Shown here: in pieces, positions 45,963 to 57,986 of the stretch | Position numbering within the stretch: position 1 is the first letter of the stretch | Layout of the letters: each line of letters begins with the position of its first letter | Origin: Xanthoparmelia taractica | Lineage: Eukaryota; Ascomycota; Lecanoromycetes; Lecanorales; Parmeliaceae | Direction: 5' to 3' | NCBI GenBank assembly: GCA_033085395.1 | Contig: JANQBS010000129.1 | Coordinates: 48,783-112,782 of the forward strand | DNA length: 64,000 bases | Position numbers and translations under genes: made by a program | Notes under the pieces: model-generated | What the model was told of the DNA's origin: nothing | The model's input: the letters and a program-made list of their open reading frames with translations, nothing else | The model's database searches: none

Positions 45963-47884
45963 ATGGCCTCGACTACACTCATCACTTTCATGCTGTAAGC
46001 CACTGCAATGCCTTCTACCCGATGCCAAACTAAATGGTAGATAGCCAAGCACCGACGACAGTCGTTTCGGTCGAAATCTTAGGATCCTGGGACAATTTCT
46101 CCAAGCCGTACCAGCTGAAGAGGGATCGTAGGACAGGGCCAGGTCAATGGCGAGGATGCCATACCTTCGAGAACATTACCTGCGACGGTGATACCTTGAA
46201 CGCATCTACCAGTCGTGATGGAGGCTTGAAGATGGGAGGAACTTACTGGTACTACGTAAGTCTACATTCGGCGCATCAATCTTCCCACTGCTCCAGCTCA
46301 TTGGCTGTACAGTACCTCCTCGATGGTGCCATTGAGTATCACGATCCTGCCGAACCTTCCACCAGCATGTGCCCTCTCCTCCCTGGCCAGGTAGTCAACG
46401 TTTTAGATGTACCTGTTCAAGAGAATGTGCTCTTCGGACCAAGCCGCAACCTCTCATCGAGTTCCCTTGACTCCGTTGTCTTCACATTGGATCCACAGGA
46501 CAAGTACCTCCCATCGAGCGTTCGCCGCGCATCTATCATCACCTCAGCCGTTCATGCGCGCAAGGCTCGCCTCCTTGCGACTACCAGACCAATGGTTCGA
46601 GCGCAACGTAATGGCTTAATCAAGGCAGAAGCAGTGCCGCAACCATTAAGGAGCACGCAAAGCGCTCGAAACCTAGATAAGCAGCGGTCACTTCTCTCAG
46701 TCTTCCACCGGATGCGACAAACGAGATCTGCGGGTTCAAATGCAAAGCCAGACCTAGCATGGCCACGCAAGATCTTTTCTCGGGCTGGCAAATCACCAAA
46801 GCATGAAGCGCCAGATCCTGCCCCGGAAACCGCGAAGCAGCCTGATCACGCACTTAGCCTTTCGCCTACGAGGATTCCGGATGGGCCCCAATTGCCGAAT
46901 CGACCACCTTCTACGGCCGTTACTATGTACCGAGCGCCTACAGCCCTCATGGTCGATGTCGCAAAGTTAGACAATAGTGTTCATCCTTTGCAGCGGTTCT
47001 CATCCAGCGACCACAGCCAGTCGAGCCCTCCGAACAAGGGAGAGCAATGGATCGAGGATGTGGACGCAGCGTCCTCACCCCGAAGCTCACAGCTCTCCTC
47101 TTTGTCAAGCTATTACACCCCGCTTGAGCAGCTCAGAGACACTTTCTCATACTTTGTGTCGACTGTGGCTGATAGAGGGAATGCCATGGCGCTGAGTGAT
47201 CATCTTGACCGACTCAACCTTGCGCCAGACGTTGCAAAAATACTCTCAAATCCCACAAAGATGCCTCTTGACGAACACACCACCGTTCTAAACGCAATCC
47301 CACCAACAGATTTACTCGGATCCTCTGAGCTCGACTCTCACTCTCCCAAGTATGGCTATGCCGATTCCTTAGCATCATATGCCGCCAGCGCTAATTTCTC
47401 GCCCTGCCTTGCTTCCAATACGAATCACTCGGGACTGACGTCCCCTTGCCATCTCTCTGAGCTCGAAACTCCCGTCATGAGTGAGTTTGGCGACGAATTG
47501 CCACCGACCCTCCGCGGTCCAGACTCTCTTGCTCGAATGGGCAGGTCTACTAGCAGCGACCTTGTTCTCCCCTTAGCCGGGCCTCCTTCCAAAGTGGGGC
47601 CACCAATTCTTCCGCGGCCGCAGGAAGACGATCTGCAGACCTCACATGCCAAATTGGACGACTTGAAAGGCTACACTCTCCCTGATCACGACCACGCCTC
47701 CATACCCACGATCCGGAAGCTTCCTAGCGTTGCATTCGAGAAGGCAGACCTTGCTTCGCCCTTCACCCGACCAGAAAGCAAGCAGGACCTCGTCCACTCC
47801 TGGAACGACGGCTCCGAACACCATATGACCGCCCTAGGAGAACTCGTCGACGATTTGGGCTATCTCGGCAAAGTGATCATCTAA
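45963..47884 (+). CDS. CBM48/AMPK-beta-like N-terminal domain protein, mostly disordered
   Basis: Three exons, 45963-45994, 46045-46255 and 46313-47884, give 604 aa. The 32-nt first exon encodes MASTTLITFML. The 50-nt intron (GTAAGC...GATAG) is the only join that leads in frame to QAPTTVVSVEILGSWDNF. Intron 2 (57 nt, GTAAGT...ACAG) is a multiple of three and open, so it could be mistaken for coding. Splicing restores GGTYWYY-YLLDGAIEYHDP. The first ~110 residues look like an immunoglobulin-fold glycogen-binding (CBM48/E-set) domain (LGSWDNF, GQWRG, YWYYYLLDG, MCPLLPGQVVNVLDVP). The remaining ~490 residues are Ser/Pro-rich and disordered, with a conserved-looking segment around PLEQLRDTFSYFVSTVADRG. 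No catalytic domain is present. The role is unknown, with carbohydrate sensing or scaffold an inference. Confidence 0.8.
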
Positions 47885-48024
47885 ACGCCCACAAGAGAAT
47901 TCGCCATTAACCTCTATTCACCAAACCTATAATTGACATTTGCTATATACAACCACGCCCACACGAGAAACCCGCCATCAACTACCATTCACCGCACCTA
48001 TTATTGGCATTTGCTATATACAAC
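47885..48024 (+). repeat. Two-copy direct repeat after the CBM48-like gene
   Basis: Two ~70-nt imperfect copies: ACGCCCACAAGAGA... from 47885 and ACGCCCACACGAGA... from 47954, each ending TTTGCTATATACAAC. They lie in the probable 3' UTR immediately after the stop codon. A third partial copy begins near 48024. Confidence 0.8.
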
Positions 48025-49693
48025 AACGCCTCTGAGAGGCACACTACCAGTTCCAAGGATCTCCTGGCGTTTTTATTAGGGGTCTATCCGTCGTTTATAT
48101 ACCCCATCGCACTGGACGCTACCGTTCTCGTTTTTTACTTGTTCGCGCTGTTTATGAGAGAGATATCAAGGTACTGAAGCTATATATGGCTTGAGGGAGC
48201 GATGATGATGTAGCGCTGGCGCTGGAGGTATTATCACGTGTACTGGCTGGCATCTATTGCTTTGAGCTAGACATAGAGACATTTTGGCACGTAGTTGCAC
48301 ATACATATATTCAAAGTGCTTATGTATGTAGCGTTAGCGGTGCTGATGGTGGAGGTGGGAATGACCCAAATACATATATATATTGCAAAAACGATCAAGT
48401 GAAATGAACGTCGTGCGTGTACGTGTACCTTGAGTTATGAAATGTATGAAAGTGCGTCTCAAGACAATCCATCAATGGAAGCCAAGGAGTCCCATGGCCT
48501 GTGGTTTCGTACCTGCTACCTACGTTTCACTCTTCCATGATACATCGCATGCTCTTCGTGCTCTCCTCTCCTCTCCTCTCATCTTCGATGGCAGTAATTG
48601 ATGAAATAAAGTAGGGTGGGTGGGTATGTTCCACTTACTTACCATCAGCATGTACTTCATTTCCAAAAGAAACGGTAAACGTAACCAGACGCGACTCCCC
48701 ACCACCACAAACGAAAAATAAAAATAATCACGAAGCAAACAAACAATCAATCAGGAGAATCGAAATTTTTAAAAAAAATTCTTCTCCTCTCTTCTATCAT
48801 CGAGACAACATCATCTATGGTATCCATCTACCTCAAGGAAGCGACAAACATATATAGCTTAATCCATACATGAAACCCAGACGGATAGAAAGAAGAAAAA
48901 AAGAAACGAAAACGCCCCTCGCCCTCGCTCGCAGCATGCCCACCGCCAAATCACAACCCAGGCGCAAGATAAGTATGCATGCAAAAGTAATGCCAAATAA
49001 ATCCATTAACAATGCCGCATGAATCCATCCCTGCCCGCTCGCTTGCTCGAAAAATGCGCATGAGAATTCATCACTCTAAATAGATAAGCCGGGTGAAAAG
49101 ACTGGGAAAAACAAATAACGGATAGAGCGAGTGGGTATAAGGGTATCATCTAGCGATCGATCGACCGAAATTCGAATCCGAAACTGAACCTGGATCTATA
49201 CGTATGTGTATGTGTGTGTATATGACCATTGCGCCGATATGCCGAATGTAATTGTTTATGTTTATGTGTATGTGTATGTGTATGTAATGTGATATTGAAG
49301 TATGTAGAAGTCGAGGTAAGGGATTGAGATGCTGATGTGTGAGAGAGAGGGTGAGGGCGCTGGATGCTGTTGAGATGGGGTGGAGGGGGAGGGTCGTTGG
49401 AGGGTCGTTGGAGGGTGTGGGCCTGGCGCTGAGTGGTGCTGGAGAGGTCTGCGCCTGTGGGATGACTCGGTAAGGGTGTCGGAAGGTGGTGGTGCGGTGT
49501 GGCAATGTCCTGGAGATGATCGAGAGAGATGTAGAGTCCTCAGACTGGTGGAGACTGGGCCGACGGTGGCAGGTGCTGGCCATGGCGTAGAGACGCCATG
49601 TCAATGAACGTATGACAAGTGAGGCGCTTGAGCAAGGTCGCTGTTGCGAGCTGAGCGGAACAGTTGTGGATAGGCTCGGGTGATCTCGGTCCC
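48025..49693. other. Convergent intergenic with microsatellites
   Basis: 3' flanks of the CBM48-like (plus) and FYVE (minus) genes. Contains TATG/TGTATG simple repeats (about 49201-49290), AT-rich patches and A-runs. A 189-codon frame at 49715-49146 is low-complexity and overlaps these repeats. No gene seen. Confidence 0.5.
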
Positions 49694-50614
49694 TTAGAAT
49701 GTGCTCCAGTTCCATTCCCTCGTTAGGCTTGCCGCCACGCTGCCTCTTTTGTCATCCGCATTCTTGCCACTTCCCTTACCCACGGCTTTTGCAGGGGTAC
49801 TGGGCGCCAGACTTTCCCCCCTGGCGGCCGCTTCAATCTTGTCCTCTTTCCACTTCGCGTACATCCCCCAACAGTGTCCACATCCTCTGTATAGTCCTCC
49901 GCTTGGGTGATAGTTCCCATCCTGGTCGAGGGGTATCTGCCACACGGAATGTTTCCTGCAAAACACATTCCCACAGTGCCTGCAGTGATGCCGCCGCTCG
50001 AAGAGTCCAAAGGATCTTTGGCAGACAGGCGCGTCGCAGATCGAAGCATGGGCATCTGGCTTCCAATGGTCGCGTGTGGGCGGGCCCGTGACTTTGGGGA
50101 GATTGGCGGTCAGTATGGCATGCTCTGACAATTGCGATTGTCGGCCTTCCTCCGACACGTTGCTAAGGGCAAGTTGTTTGTGGCTGTCGGTGGTATTGCG
50201 TCGACTCATCGGCAGCCTGGATTCGGCGCCGTCCAGGCTGTCTGTGCTGCCATGGACGGAGCGTGGGGGTGTAAGGGGGGAGGCGCGGGAAGGACGTTCG
50301 GTTGGGCGCAGTGCAGCAGGCACGTACATAGGAGTTTTTGGAGGGCGCAATTGGCGGGTTGCAAGGGGTGGGAATTGGGAGGGAGCGTGAGAGGAGGAGG
50401 GCGACATGTTAAGTGGGGTATTGGCATCCATTGGTGGGAGCTGGGGAGGGTGGCCGAGAGCCGATTGTTGGGGGGGCTGAGGTGGGATCTGTTGAGGAAA
50501 GTGTGATGGGTACTGCTGTGGGTACTGTTGGTATCCTTGGGAGTTGGGCGGGGTGGTGGTGAGTTGATCGGGTGGGCGAGGGGTGGGGAAGCTTGTAGGA
50601 AGTGTTGTGGCCAT
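49694..50614 (-). CDS. FYVE zinc-finger protein
   Basis: Single exon. I choose ATG 50614 (MATTLPTSFPTP, 306 aa), although the frame is open 27 codons further up. The N-terminal ~190 residues are Pro/Gln/Ser-rich and disordered. A FYVE domain follows at about residues 190-260 with all signature pieces: WKPD (WxxD motif), CDAPVC, RRHHCRHCG (the R+HHCRxCG phosphoinositide pocket), FCRKHS and GCGHCW, giving four CxxC-type pairs for two zinc ions. The usual RVC motif reads RGC. FYVE domains bind PI3P on endosomes and vacuoles. Proteins with this disordered-plus-FYVE plan are common but little studied in Pezizomycotina. The C-terminal ~50 residues are Ala/Lys-rich. Confidence 0.88.
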   Translation of the reverse strand: MATTLPTSFPTPRPPDQLTTTPPNSQGYQQYPQQYPSHFPQQIPPQPPQQSALGHPPQLPPMDANTPLNMSPSSSHAPSQFPPLATRQLRPPKTPMYVPAALRPTERPSRASPLTPPRSVHGSTDSLDGAESRLPMSRRNTTDSHKQLALSNVSEEGRQSQLSEHAILTANLPKVTGPPTRDHWKPDAHASICDAPVCQRSFGLFERRHHCRHCGNVFCRKHSVWQIPLDQDGNYHPSGGLYRGCGHCWGMYAKWKEDKIEAAARGESLAPSTPAKAVGKGSGKNADDKRGSVAASLTREWNWSTF

Positions 50615-52288
50615 TGCGGGCAGGATGCGAGATAAGAGGACCCGAGACTGGAGAGTGATTTTGATAGAGGTAACGAGTCGGAAGCGGACAGGCAATGTAT
50701 AATGTTGAGGATTCGAAGCTTCTTGTTGTGGTGAAAGGGATTAATATAATTGGAAGGTAATGATGGTGTGTTCGGAGATAAAGTTGCAGATAGATAACCC
50801 TTGGTTGGGTGGTGGGTAAAGTTCAATGAGGAGATGTGAAGAGGAGTTATAAGAAGCCCATTGCTGCTCCTTTCCAAGCAAGGGCAATCAGACCGGTCAG
50901 ACACAAGTTAGAGGCGGTGACTGCTCCTTTTCTGATAGGGGAAATGTGGGTCAGAGGGAAGAGTTGGTTATCTTGGTTGAGGTGTGTTGCATTCAACGGA
51001 GATCCTTCACGCCCGGGATATTAGCAGACCGATAACAGCACGGACATGGGAAAAATTTGGAGTGTCATTAAGAGGAGGAAATATACAGAGAAGAAAGGAG
51101 TCGACAACTATATACATGAGAAAAAAACGAAATAAAAATAAGAAGCCAGACCCCCAAAGGTAAAGAGGGACGGGAGAAGAAGAAGAAGAAGAAGAAGAAG
51201 AAAAGTTAAGAGAGAAGCGTTGGTTCCTCATTCCTTCCCCAGGCTACTGAAGAAGCCACAGCGCCCCGCGGCTCGCTCCCATTTAGCCTACGAACCAAAG
51301 CCTATCCGGGGCAAGTGCCAATGATGGCAAGGGTTGCTAAACTGCTAATGAAGCAATTGTACTTGGGTAGGAGGATTGGCGGGTCTCCGATTCGGAGGAG
51401 TAAAAGAGGAAGAAGAATAGACGAAGAAAGATCGGGGCAAAGAGTCGCATGGCTAGGGCAGGGATCTCATTGACCATCTTTCATCCAAAGTGTTGACTGG
51501 TTGAACTTGGTTGTATGCATGCGCAAAAATCTCTCAGCCCTCGATGGCCACGAGATTGATGGGTCTCTTTGTTGCATATGCGACTGCCAGTCGGGATCAG
51601 ACAAGTACGTACTGAGTTCGTAGGAAAAGAGGCATAAACCAAATCCAGGGTTAGTTAACAAGTATCAGCGTTACATTCGTCTCATGTTTTTTTCCCGTAT
51701 TTATTCCTTTAATATTTGATTGATTGGAAGAGGGTTGATTGGTCAATGCATTTGCCGATGCAGGGACTTTTTTTTGATGGGAAAAAAAAGTTGGCTTGTC
51801 GCATAGATAAGGGCATCCCTGTTCTTCCTTCTGCCGTCATACTTCGTAAGATCTTACTTTCCTAGCTGTTTCCTTTCCTTCTATTCCCCAAATAACAAAA
51901 CCCGTTGTCGATCAGTCCAACATATTCAACCTATCACCTTCGACACATCCCAAAAGTTGTCGCTAAGCTATACGATAGCTACATTAGGTACTCAGGATTG
52001 CTTGCTTCGATCGGTAAAGCAATTCTTTGCCGCTACAGCACACTTGTCCTCACCGTTGCCTTAGCTGTCCACTGCTTTCAGCTAGTAGCATCTGAACCCT
52101 CTCATTATATACACATGAGTGGATAGGCTAACCGTTGAGACTAAGCAGTCTGCTTCTACATCAAGATAGCCCCAACCCTCATAGCGTCGCCACACAAGCA
52201 TCAGCTTACTACAATCACGCATAGCTGCTGCGTCTAAGCTTTCGCCAACCCCACTTCGCGCTCCCACAATCCTTCTCAACGGGCACCC
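50615..52288. other. Divergent promoter region
   Basis: Between the FYVE gene (minus) and the ECM4-like gene (plus). Contains a (GAA)9 microsatellite at 51176-51202, A/T-runs at 51768-51790 and a CT-rich leader. No gene seen. Confidence 0.55.
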
Positions 52289-53227
52289 ATGCCCAACCAT
52301 CCGCCAACCGATGGCTCCTGGCGCCACCAGCTGGGCGACCCTTCCTTCCCCATCGAGCCGGACCGCTACCACCTCTACGTTGGTCTATTCTGCCCTTTTG
52401 CGCACAGAGCAATCATAGTGCGCGAGTTAAAGGGGCTGCAGGAATTCTTGCCCATGAGTATCGTGAAGCCATACCCGAAAGACAATGGCGGTTGGCGCTT
52501 TCCGGCGACCGATGATGAATATCCTGGCAGCACTGTCGACCATCTCTTCCACTCCAACTTTCTGCACGAGCTCTACTTCAAGTCGGATCAAGACTACAAG
52601 GGTAAGTACAGCGTGCCAGTACTCTGGGATAAGAAGACAAACCAGATCGTGAACAATGAGAGTGAGGATATCATGCGCATGCTAAACCATGCATTTGACC
52701 ATTTTCTGTCCGAGGGCGATGGCAGAAGAAACTTCGACACCTATCCTCCTGAAGTGAGAGACAAGATTGAAGAAGTGAACAGTTGGATGATGCCCAACCT
52801 TAATACCGGAGTCTACAAAGCAGGCTTTGCAGATACCCAAGAAGATTACGAAAGGAATTGCAGAATCGTCTTCGAAACGCTGGATCGACTGGAGAAAATG
52901 GCAGGGGATTCCTTGACTTCCTTCATACTCAGCACAACACAGCCTACGGAGATCGACATCAAGCTCTACACGACGCTGGTGCGGTTTGATACGATATATC
53001 AACAGCACTTTAAACTCATGTTGACGAGCATCCGACATGGCTATCCGAAATTGAACAAGTGGCTGAAGAACATGTACTGGAATGTTCCTGGCACCAAGGA
53101 GACGACCAACTTCAAGCACATCAAGGAAAATTACAGCAAGAGTCATCGGGATATCAATCCCAAGGCTATCACACCGCTGGGGCCCGAGCCCGATGTAGAG
53201 CCTTGGACAGAAGCAGACCGTGGCTGA
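52289..53227 (+). CDS. ECM4: Glutathionyl-hydroquinone reductase / omega-type GST (ECM4 family)
   Basis: Single exon, 312 aa. The thioredoxin-fold N-domain has the active-site Cys35 in LFCPFAHRA, preceded by RYHLYVG, and then GGWRFP and KYSVPVLWDKKTNQIVNNES (the cis-Pro/glutathione loop). The all-helical C-domain carries NTGVYKAGFA and the TEIDIKLYTTLVRFD block typical of the xi/ECM4 class. Such enzymes use a Cys rather than Tyr/Ser and reduce glutathionyl-quinones or act as thiol transferases. The family motif is usually CPWAHR, and Phe replaces Trp here. The length fits (yeast Ecm4/Gto2 ~370 aa; fungal forms ~310-330). No targeting signal is seen, so cytosolic. An upstream start is not needed. 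Confidence 0.9.
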   Translation: MPNHPPTDGSWRHQLGDPSFPIEPDRYHLYVGLFCPFAHRAIIVRELKGLQEFLPMSIVKPYPKDNGGWRFPATDDEYPGSTVDHLFHSNFLHELYFKSDQDYKGKYSVPVLWDKKTNQIVNNESEDIMRMLNHAFDHFLSEGDGRRNFDTYPPEVRDKIEEVNSWMMPNLNTGVYKAGFADTQEDYERNCRIVFETLDRLEKMAGDSLTSFILSTTQPTEIDIKLYTTLVRFDTIYQQHFKLMLTSIRHGYPKLNKWLKNMYWNVPGTKETTNFKHIKENYSKSHRDINPKAITPLGPEPDVEPWTEADRG

Positions 53228-54700
53228 GGAAGGAAAGAGCTTTTGTATTCTGTAGCCTATATTGTATGTAGAACCCTTCTCAAGAGTGTAATAGACTCTC
53301 GCATCCCCGTCCCCCGGCTTTTTGTTGTTTCCTCCCAGCTGCCAATTCATGCACAAGAACACATGTTACGTACCCACTTCGTCGCCGCCGCCGCCGCCGC
53401 CCCCTGCACCTCCACCTGTTGAGACTCCACTCCTCCGCCTTACCAACTGGTTCTATAGACAACGTTCCACGCCCTATGCGGACCACGCATTTCCCAAACG
53501 CATGACGTGGTCACCCCAATCCAATCCCATCCAATCGCTGACGCCGCACGTCCCTGCTACTAAGCGGCGAAGATGGCTTTTTAACTCTAGCGCCGCTGAC
53601 CTCGGTCGAGAGATACCCACTGCTGGCTATATCATTTTCACGTACTCCGGATCCTTCTTCGCTGTTCGCTTCCTTCCTACGCTCTCTCTCAATGGTCCCG
53701 TGCTTATTTTGCTGGATACCGGCGTTCCTGATCCTGACTAGGCCTATAGCTGGTAGGTCAGTGTTGGAAATTCGATTAAAAAGACTTCGGACGAGGATAC
53801 TCGAACTGTCACGAAAGAATGGACGTGTAGTAAGTAGGTGTTGGCTGCTTGATTGTTTGTTCGATTGCTACGAAATGCCAGGGAAACTCTTCTCCGAATA
53901 GATGCCAGAATCGTGATACGAACGGTTCATGAAGGATTAACATGGAACTTTGATTATAGATTTGGAAGGGTTGAACATCGATGGACACGGTGGTCGTTTC
54001 CAATAGGCGCATACCACAGAGGTTTGGATTGTGTAAGAAGACTTTTGCACGAGAAGTCTACAATGCTTTGACCGACTTCGACGAGAATGCTACGACAAAA
54101 GATTTTCGCTCCCAGCAGAAACTCCGATTAGATAAGAGGACTTTTTTTTGGCCTAAGACGTGCCTGAAACGTGTTGATGCTCGAGAAGTCAGCACTAGAG
54201 TCTGAAGACCGAGGTTTAACCGGCTACTGTATGCTTTTCACAGAAATACAGACTTTGTTAATATTCTGTTCGCCACTGTTGCTTGAGCGTTGTTAGAAGA
54301 TACTTACAAAGACCAGGTGGTCAAGTGTATCAAACCGGCAACTGGGTGTGAAGAATAGTACCATTGTCTTGATGTTTCAAAGATGCCTCCAGTAGCCGGT
54401 TGAACCTCGGGATCTGTACCTGCATGTGCTAGTCGTTGACGCTAACTTCATCAGGAGAAATGACGCACGTCTGATTGGCCTGCTGGTCGGAAGCACTTAG
54501 ACAAAGAAATCGGAATTGACTCCAATAGGAAGCAGTCTTTCCCGAGCTTCACACATATAGAGTGCACGGTTGACTCTTCTTTTCTCTTCTCTTTTCCTTT
54601 TTTCCTCGCTTCCTCCTACAAACCAAATTTGTCTTTCCATCACAAGTATTTTTTTTATTTGTTTTTCATGACTGTAGGTTACACAAATACTTACGCTGCA
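53228..54700. other. Intergenic before Argonaute
   Basis: No supported gene. The last ~130 nt are CT-rich (TTCTTTTCTCTTCTC) and resemble a fungal core promoter/leader. An upstream in-frame ATG at 54668 precedes the ATG chosen for Argonaute. Confidence 0.5.
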
Positions 54701-57700
54701 ATGTCAGGTCGAGATCGTGGTGGCCATGGTCGTGGTGATCATGGGGGTGGTGGTCGGGGTGGCTATGATGGTCGTGGACGAGGTGGAGGTGGTGACCGTG
54801 GTGGTTATATGGGTCGTGGACGAGGTCGGGGTGGTGATCGTGGTGGCTATGACAATCGTGGACGAGGCGGAGGTAGAGGCAGGGGTGACGGGCAAGGATT
54901 CCAGGGCGGGCGAGGTGGAGGACGAGGTGGAGGGGCTTCAATCCAGGTTTATTCGTCAGTCTTCCGTCCTCAAATTCAGTCTACTTCAACTGACTTCATC
55001 TTTACTAGCCGCCCGGATGAACCCATACCTCCTCCTAGCACAGCAGTCGCAAACACCGAAGACGTGTTCCAGCAAAATATTTCGTCAGGTGGGGGTTTGG
55101 GCGCGCTTCGATTGGAAGCGAATTTTCCTCACCGGCCAGGCTACGGCACCAGAGGGAACGAGGTCATACTATGGGCGAATTACTTCGAAATGGTTCCCGG
55201 CCCAAATCTGCTCCTCTATCGCTATAATGTCGACGTGCAGCCTGCTGCAACAGGGAAAAAGCTCAGCCAGATCATCAACTTGTTACTGCAGCTCCCTGAA
55301 TATCGCGACTTCCGGAATGATATAGTCACGGATTTCAAATCCACTCTAGTCGCTCGCAGACGCCTCAGTCCTGACTTGGCTCAAGTAACAGTTACGTACC
55401 GGGCAGAAGGCGAAGACGAGCCTCGGGCTAACGCACAACCTTATCGGCTACGCGTCGGACTAACGGGCACGCTCACGGTCTCTGAGCTCACTGACCATCT
55501 GACTTCTACCAACATGAGCACAGCTTATGCGGACAAGCTACCCGTGTTGCAGGCCCTCAACATTTTTCTCGGCCATTACGCCAAGTCCTCGTCCATGATC
55601 GCGACGGCTGGCAGTAGTAAATGCTTTTCCCTCGACCCAGACTCCCCGAAATTGGACCTGGGAGCCGGACTGTCCGCTCTTCGAGGGTTCTTCTCTAGTG
55701 TTCGAGTTGCGACCTGCCGCATCCTCGTCAACGTCAATATCAGTCATGGAGCCTTTTACAATGCCATACGTTTAGATCTGTTGATGCAGAAACACGCCAC
55801 AGCGCATAATTACAATCGCGTGAAGATGGAGTCCTTTCTCAAGCGTCTGCGGATTAAGGTGACCCACCTGGGGGAGAAGAAGAACAAGGCCGGGGAGATT
55901 ATTCCAAGGGTCAAAACCATCTTTGGGCTTGCAAACAGTGCGGACGGTCGTGGCCTCCAAAATCCACCGCAAGTGCAGAGCTTCGGTGCTGGAGCGAGGG
56001 ACGTACGGTTTTTTCTCAATAACTCTTCGGGAGCCCCGTCAAGCTCATCCACAGGTCAAGCTGCTGAGACATCGGCCAGCACAAAGAAAGGCAAGGGTAA
56101 GAAGAGCCCGGGCCAAAGTGATCCCCAAGGCGGAAAGTATATCAGCGTGTTTGATTACTTCAACAATGGTATTTGCTCCGTCACTACTCAAAGTTATGCC
56201 CAGTTAACCAAGTGGATAGTGCACGGCCGGCGGATCGCGGACCCAATTTTGCCCGTTCTCAATGTTGGAAACAGAGAAAATCCGAGTTATCTTCCTGCTG
56301 AGGTTTGTGTCGTTCTGCCTGGACAGTACTCACAGTCAAAGCTTGGCTCTGGCCAAACACAACAGATGATCCGGTTCGCCGTCCGCAAACCCTGGGAGAA
56401 TGCAAACTCCATCACTCAAGAAGGTATTAAAACTGTTGGTTTGTCGCCACAGGCGAACGTTAATCTGGTGAGATCCTTCCTAACTGAAAATCGACGGCCA
56501 ATCGATGATCAATCCAGACTGACGCCGTTAGGGTCGTTTTGGTATATCGGTAACCACGAGTCTTATTACGGTACCGGGACGTGTCTTGGCTGAACCGATG
56601 CTCACATACAAAAAAGGTTCAGCTAACGTTCGTGGAGGAAGCTGGAATATGCAAAATATCGAACTCAAGGCCACAGGCACGTTAGTGAACTGGACCACCT
56701 TGATGATCTCCAAGCCGGGAATGGAAGGTGTTTTCTCTCCAGCTGGCCTGCAATCTACTGTGGCCGAATTCCACAAAGCTTTAAAAAATGTGGGCATCAA
56801 CGCTGATAAGCCAATGCCAGGATCAAGCATTGAGGTCCATACTCCAGAGGACAAGCAGATTGAGGTTGCACTCAGGAATGCTTCTGGCAATCCCAGTCGG
56901 GCAAGTCTGGTCCTCATTATCCTACCATACAAAGACACCCCCATGTATAATTGGATAAAGTACCTCGGCGATGTTTTACTTGGCATCCACACGGTTTGCG
57001 TCGTGGGTTCGAAATTCGCCAAGGCACAGCCACAGTACTTTGCCAACGTCGCGCTCAAGTTCAATCTCAAGCTCGGCGGCATCAATCAGATGGTCGAGAA
57101 CAAACAACTCGGTATCATAGACGAAGACAAGACGATGGTCGTTGGTGTGGACGTGACGCACCCGTCTCCTGGTTCCGCATCGAACGCACCGAGTGTAGCC
57201 GGTATGGTCGCCAGCGTTGATAAACGGCTTGGACAGTGGCCGGCGGATCTCCGCGTCCAGGAGTCCCGTAAAGAGATGGTTTCCGACCTCGACTCCATGC
57301 TTAAATCCCGTCTCCGTCTTTGGAAGACGAAAGGAAGACACAACGCGTACCCCGAAAATCTCCTCGTCTACCGCGATGGCGTCTCCGAAGGACAGTATGC
57401 GACCGTCCTGGATACTGAGCTTCCCCTCTTGCGCCAAGCTTGCGCCGAGCTATATCCACCTGCGGATACGAACAATGGTCTCCCGAAAATCACCATTGTC
57501 ATCGTCGGCAAGCGCCACCACACCCGTTTCTATCCTACGACTGTCAGTAGCGCCGACAGCTCCTCCAATCCTAGAAACGGCACTGTAGTCGACCGCGGAG
57601 TTACCGAGACCCGCAACTGGGATTTCTTCTTGCAGTCGCACACCGCGCTCCAAGGCACCGCGCGGCCTGCTCACTACTACATCGTGCTCAACGAAATCTT

Positions 57701-57986
57701 TGCCAAGCGCAACGTGAAACCTCCGTTTCAGAACGTGGCCGACGTGCTCGAGGATCTGACGCACAACATGTGCTATCTTTTCGGTCGTGCCACCAAAGCC
57801 GTCAGCATCTGCCCGCCTGCTTACTATGCGGACATGGTGTGCGAGAGGGCTAGATGTTACCTTACGGAGCTTTTTGACGCGCCTACGCCTTTGGGCACTC
57901 CAGCGCAAAGCGTAGCCGGGGATGGGACAAGTACGGAAAGAGTGACGATTCATCCTTCTTTGAAGGATACTATGTTCTACATCTGA
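54701..57986 (+). CDS. Argonaute (PAZ-PIWI), RNA-silencing slicer
   Basis: Exons 54701-56467 and 56532-57986 (intron 64 nt, GTGAGA...TTAG) encode ~1073 aa. The join restores NVNLGRFGISVTTSLITVPGRVL, the linker-2 region. ATG 54668 is an alternative start. Residues ~1-80 are an RGG/GRGG-rich tail. Then come the N domain, linker 1/DUF1785 (SLDPDSPKLDLGAGLSALRGFF), PAZ (about residues 340-480), MID (VCVVGSKFAKAQPQYF, LKLGGINQMV) and PIWI. The PIWI catalytic tetrad looks complete: Asp796 (VGVDVTHPSP), Glu833 (RVQES), Asp871 (VYRDGVSEGQ) and His970 (RPAHYY), plus KRHHTRF. A slicing-competent Argonaute of the fungal QDE-2/SMS-2 clade is predicted. I cannot decide which paralogue. No Dicer or RdRP lies in the window. 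Confidence 0.93.

Noticed and set aside
46256..46312. In-frame coding reading through intron 2 of the CBM48-like gene
   Set aside because: It is open and a multiple of three, but has perfect GTAAGT and ACAG borders, and removing it restores the conserved YWYY-LDG block.
49146..49715. 189-aa Ser/Thr/Pro/His-rich minus-strand frame
   Set aside because: Built from TATG-type microsatellites and overlaps the 3' end of the FYVE gene. Compositional artefact.
54717..55325. 202-aa Val/Met-rich plus-strand frame
   Set aside because: Alternative frame of the RGG-coding repeat in Argonaute.
56540..56593. Frameshift in Argonaute near the linker-2 region
   Set aside because: Explained by an ordinary 64-nt intron (56468-56531) that restores the conserved VPGRVL block.
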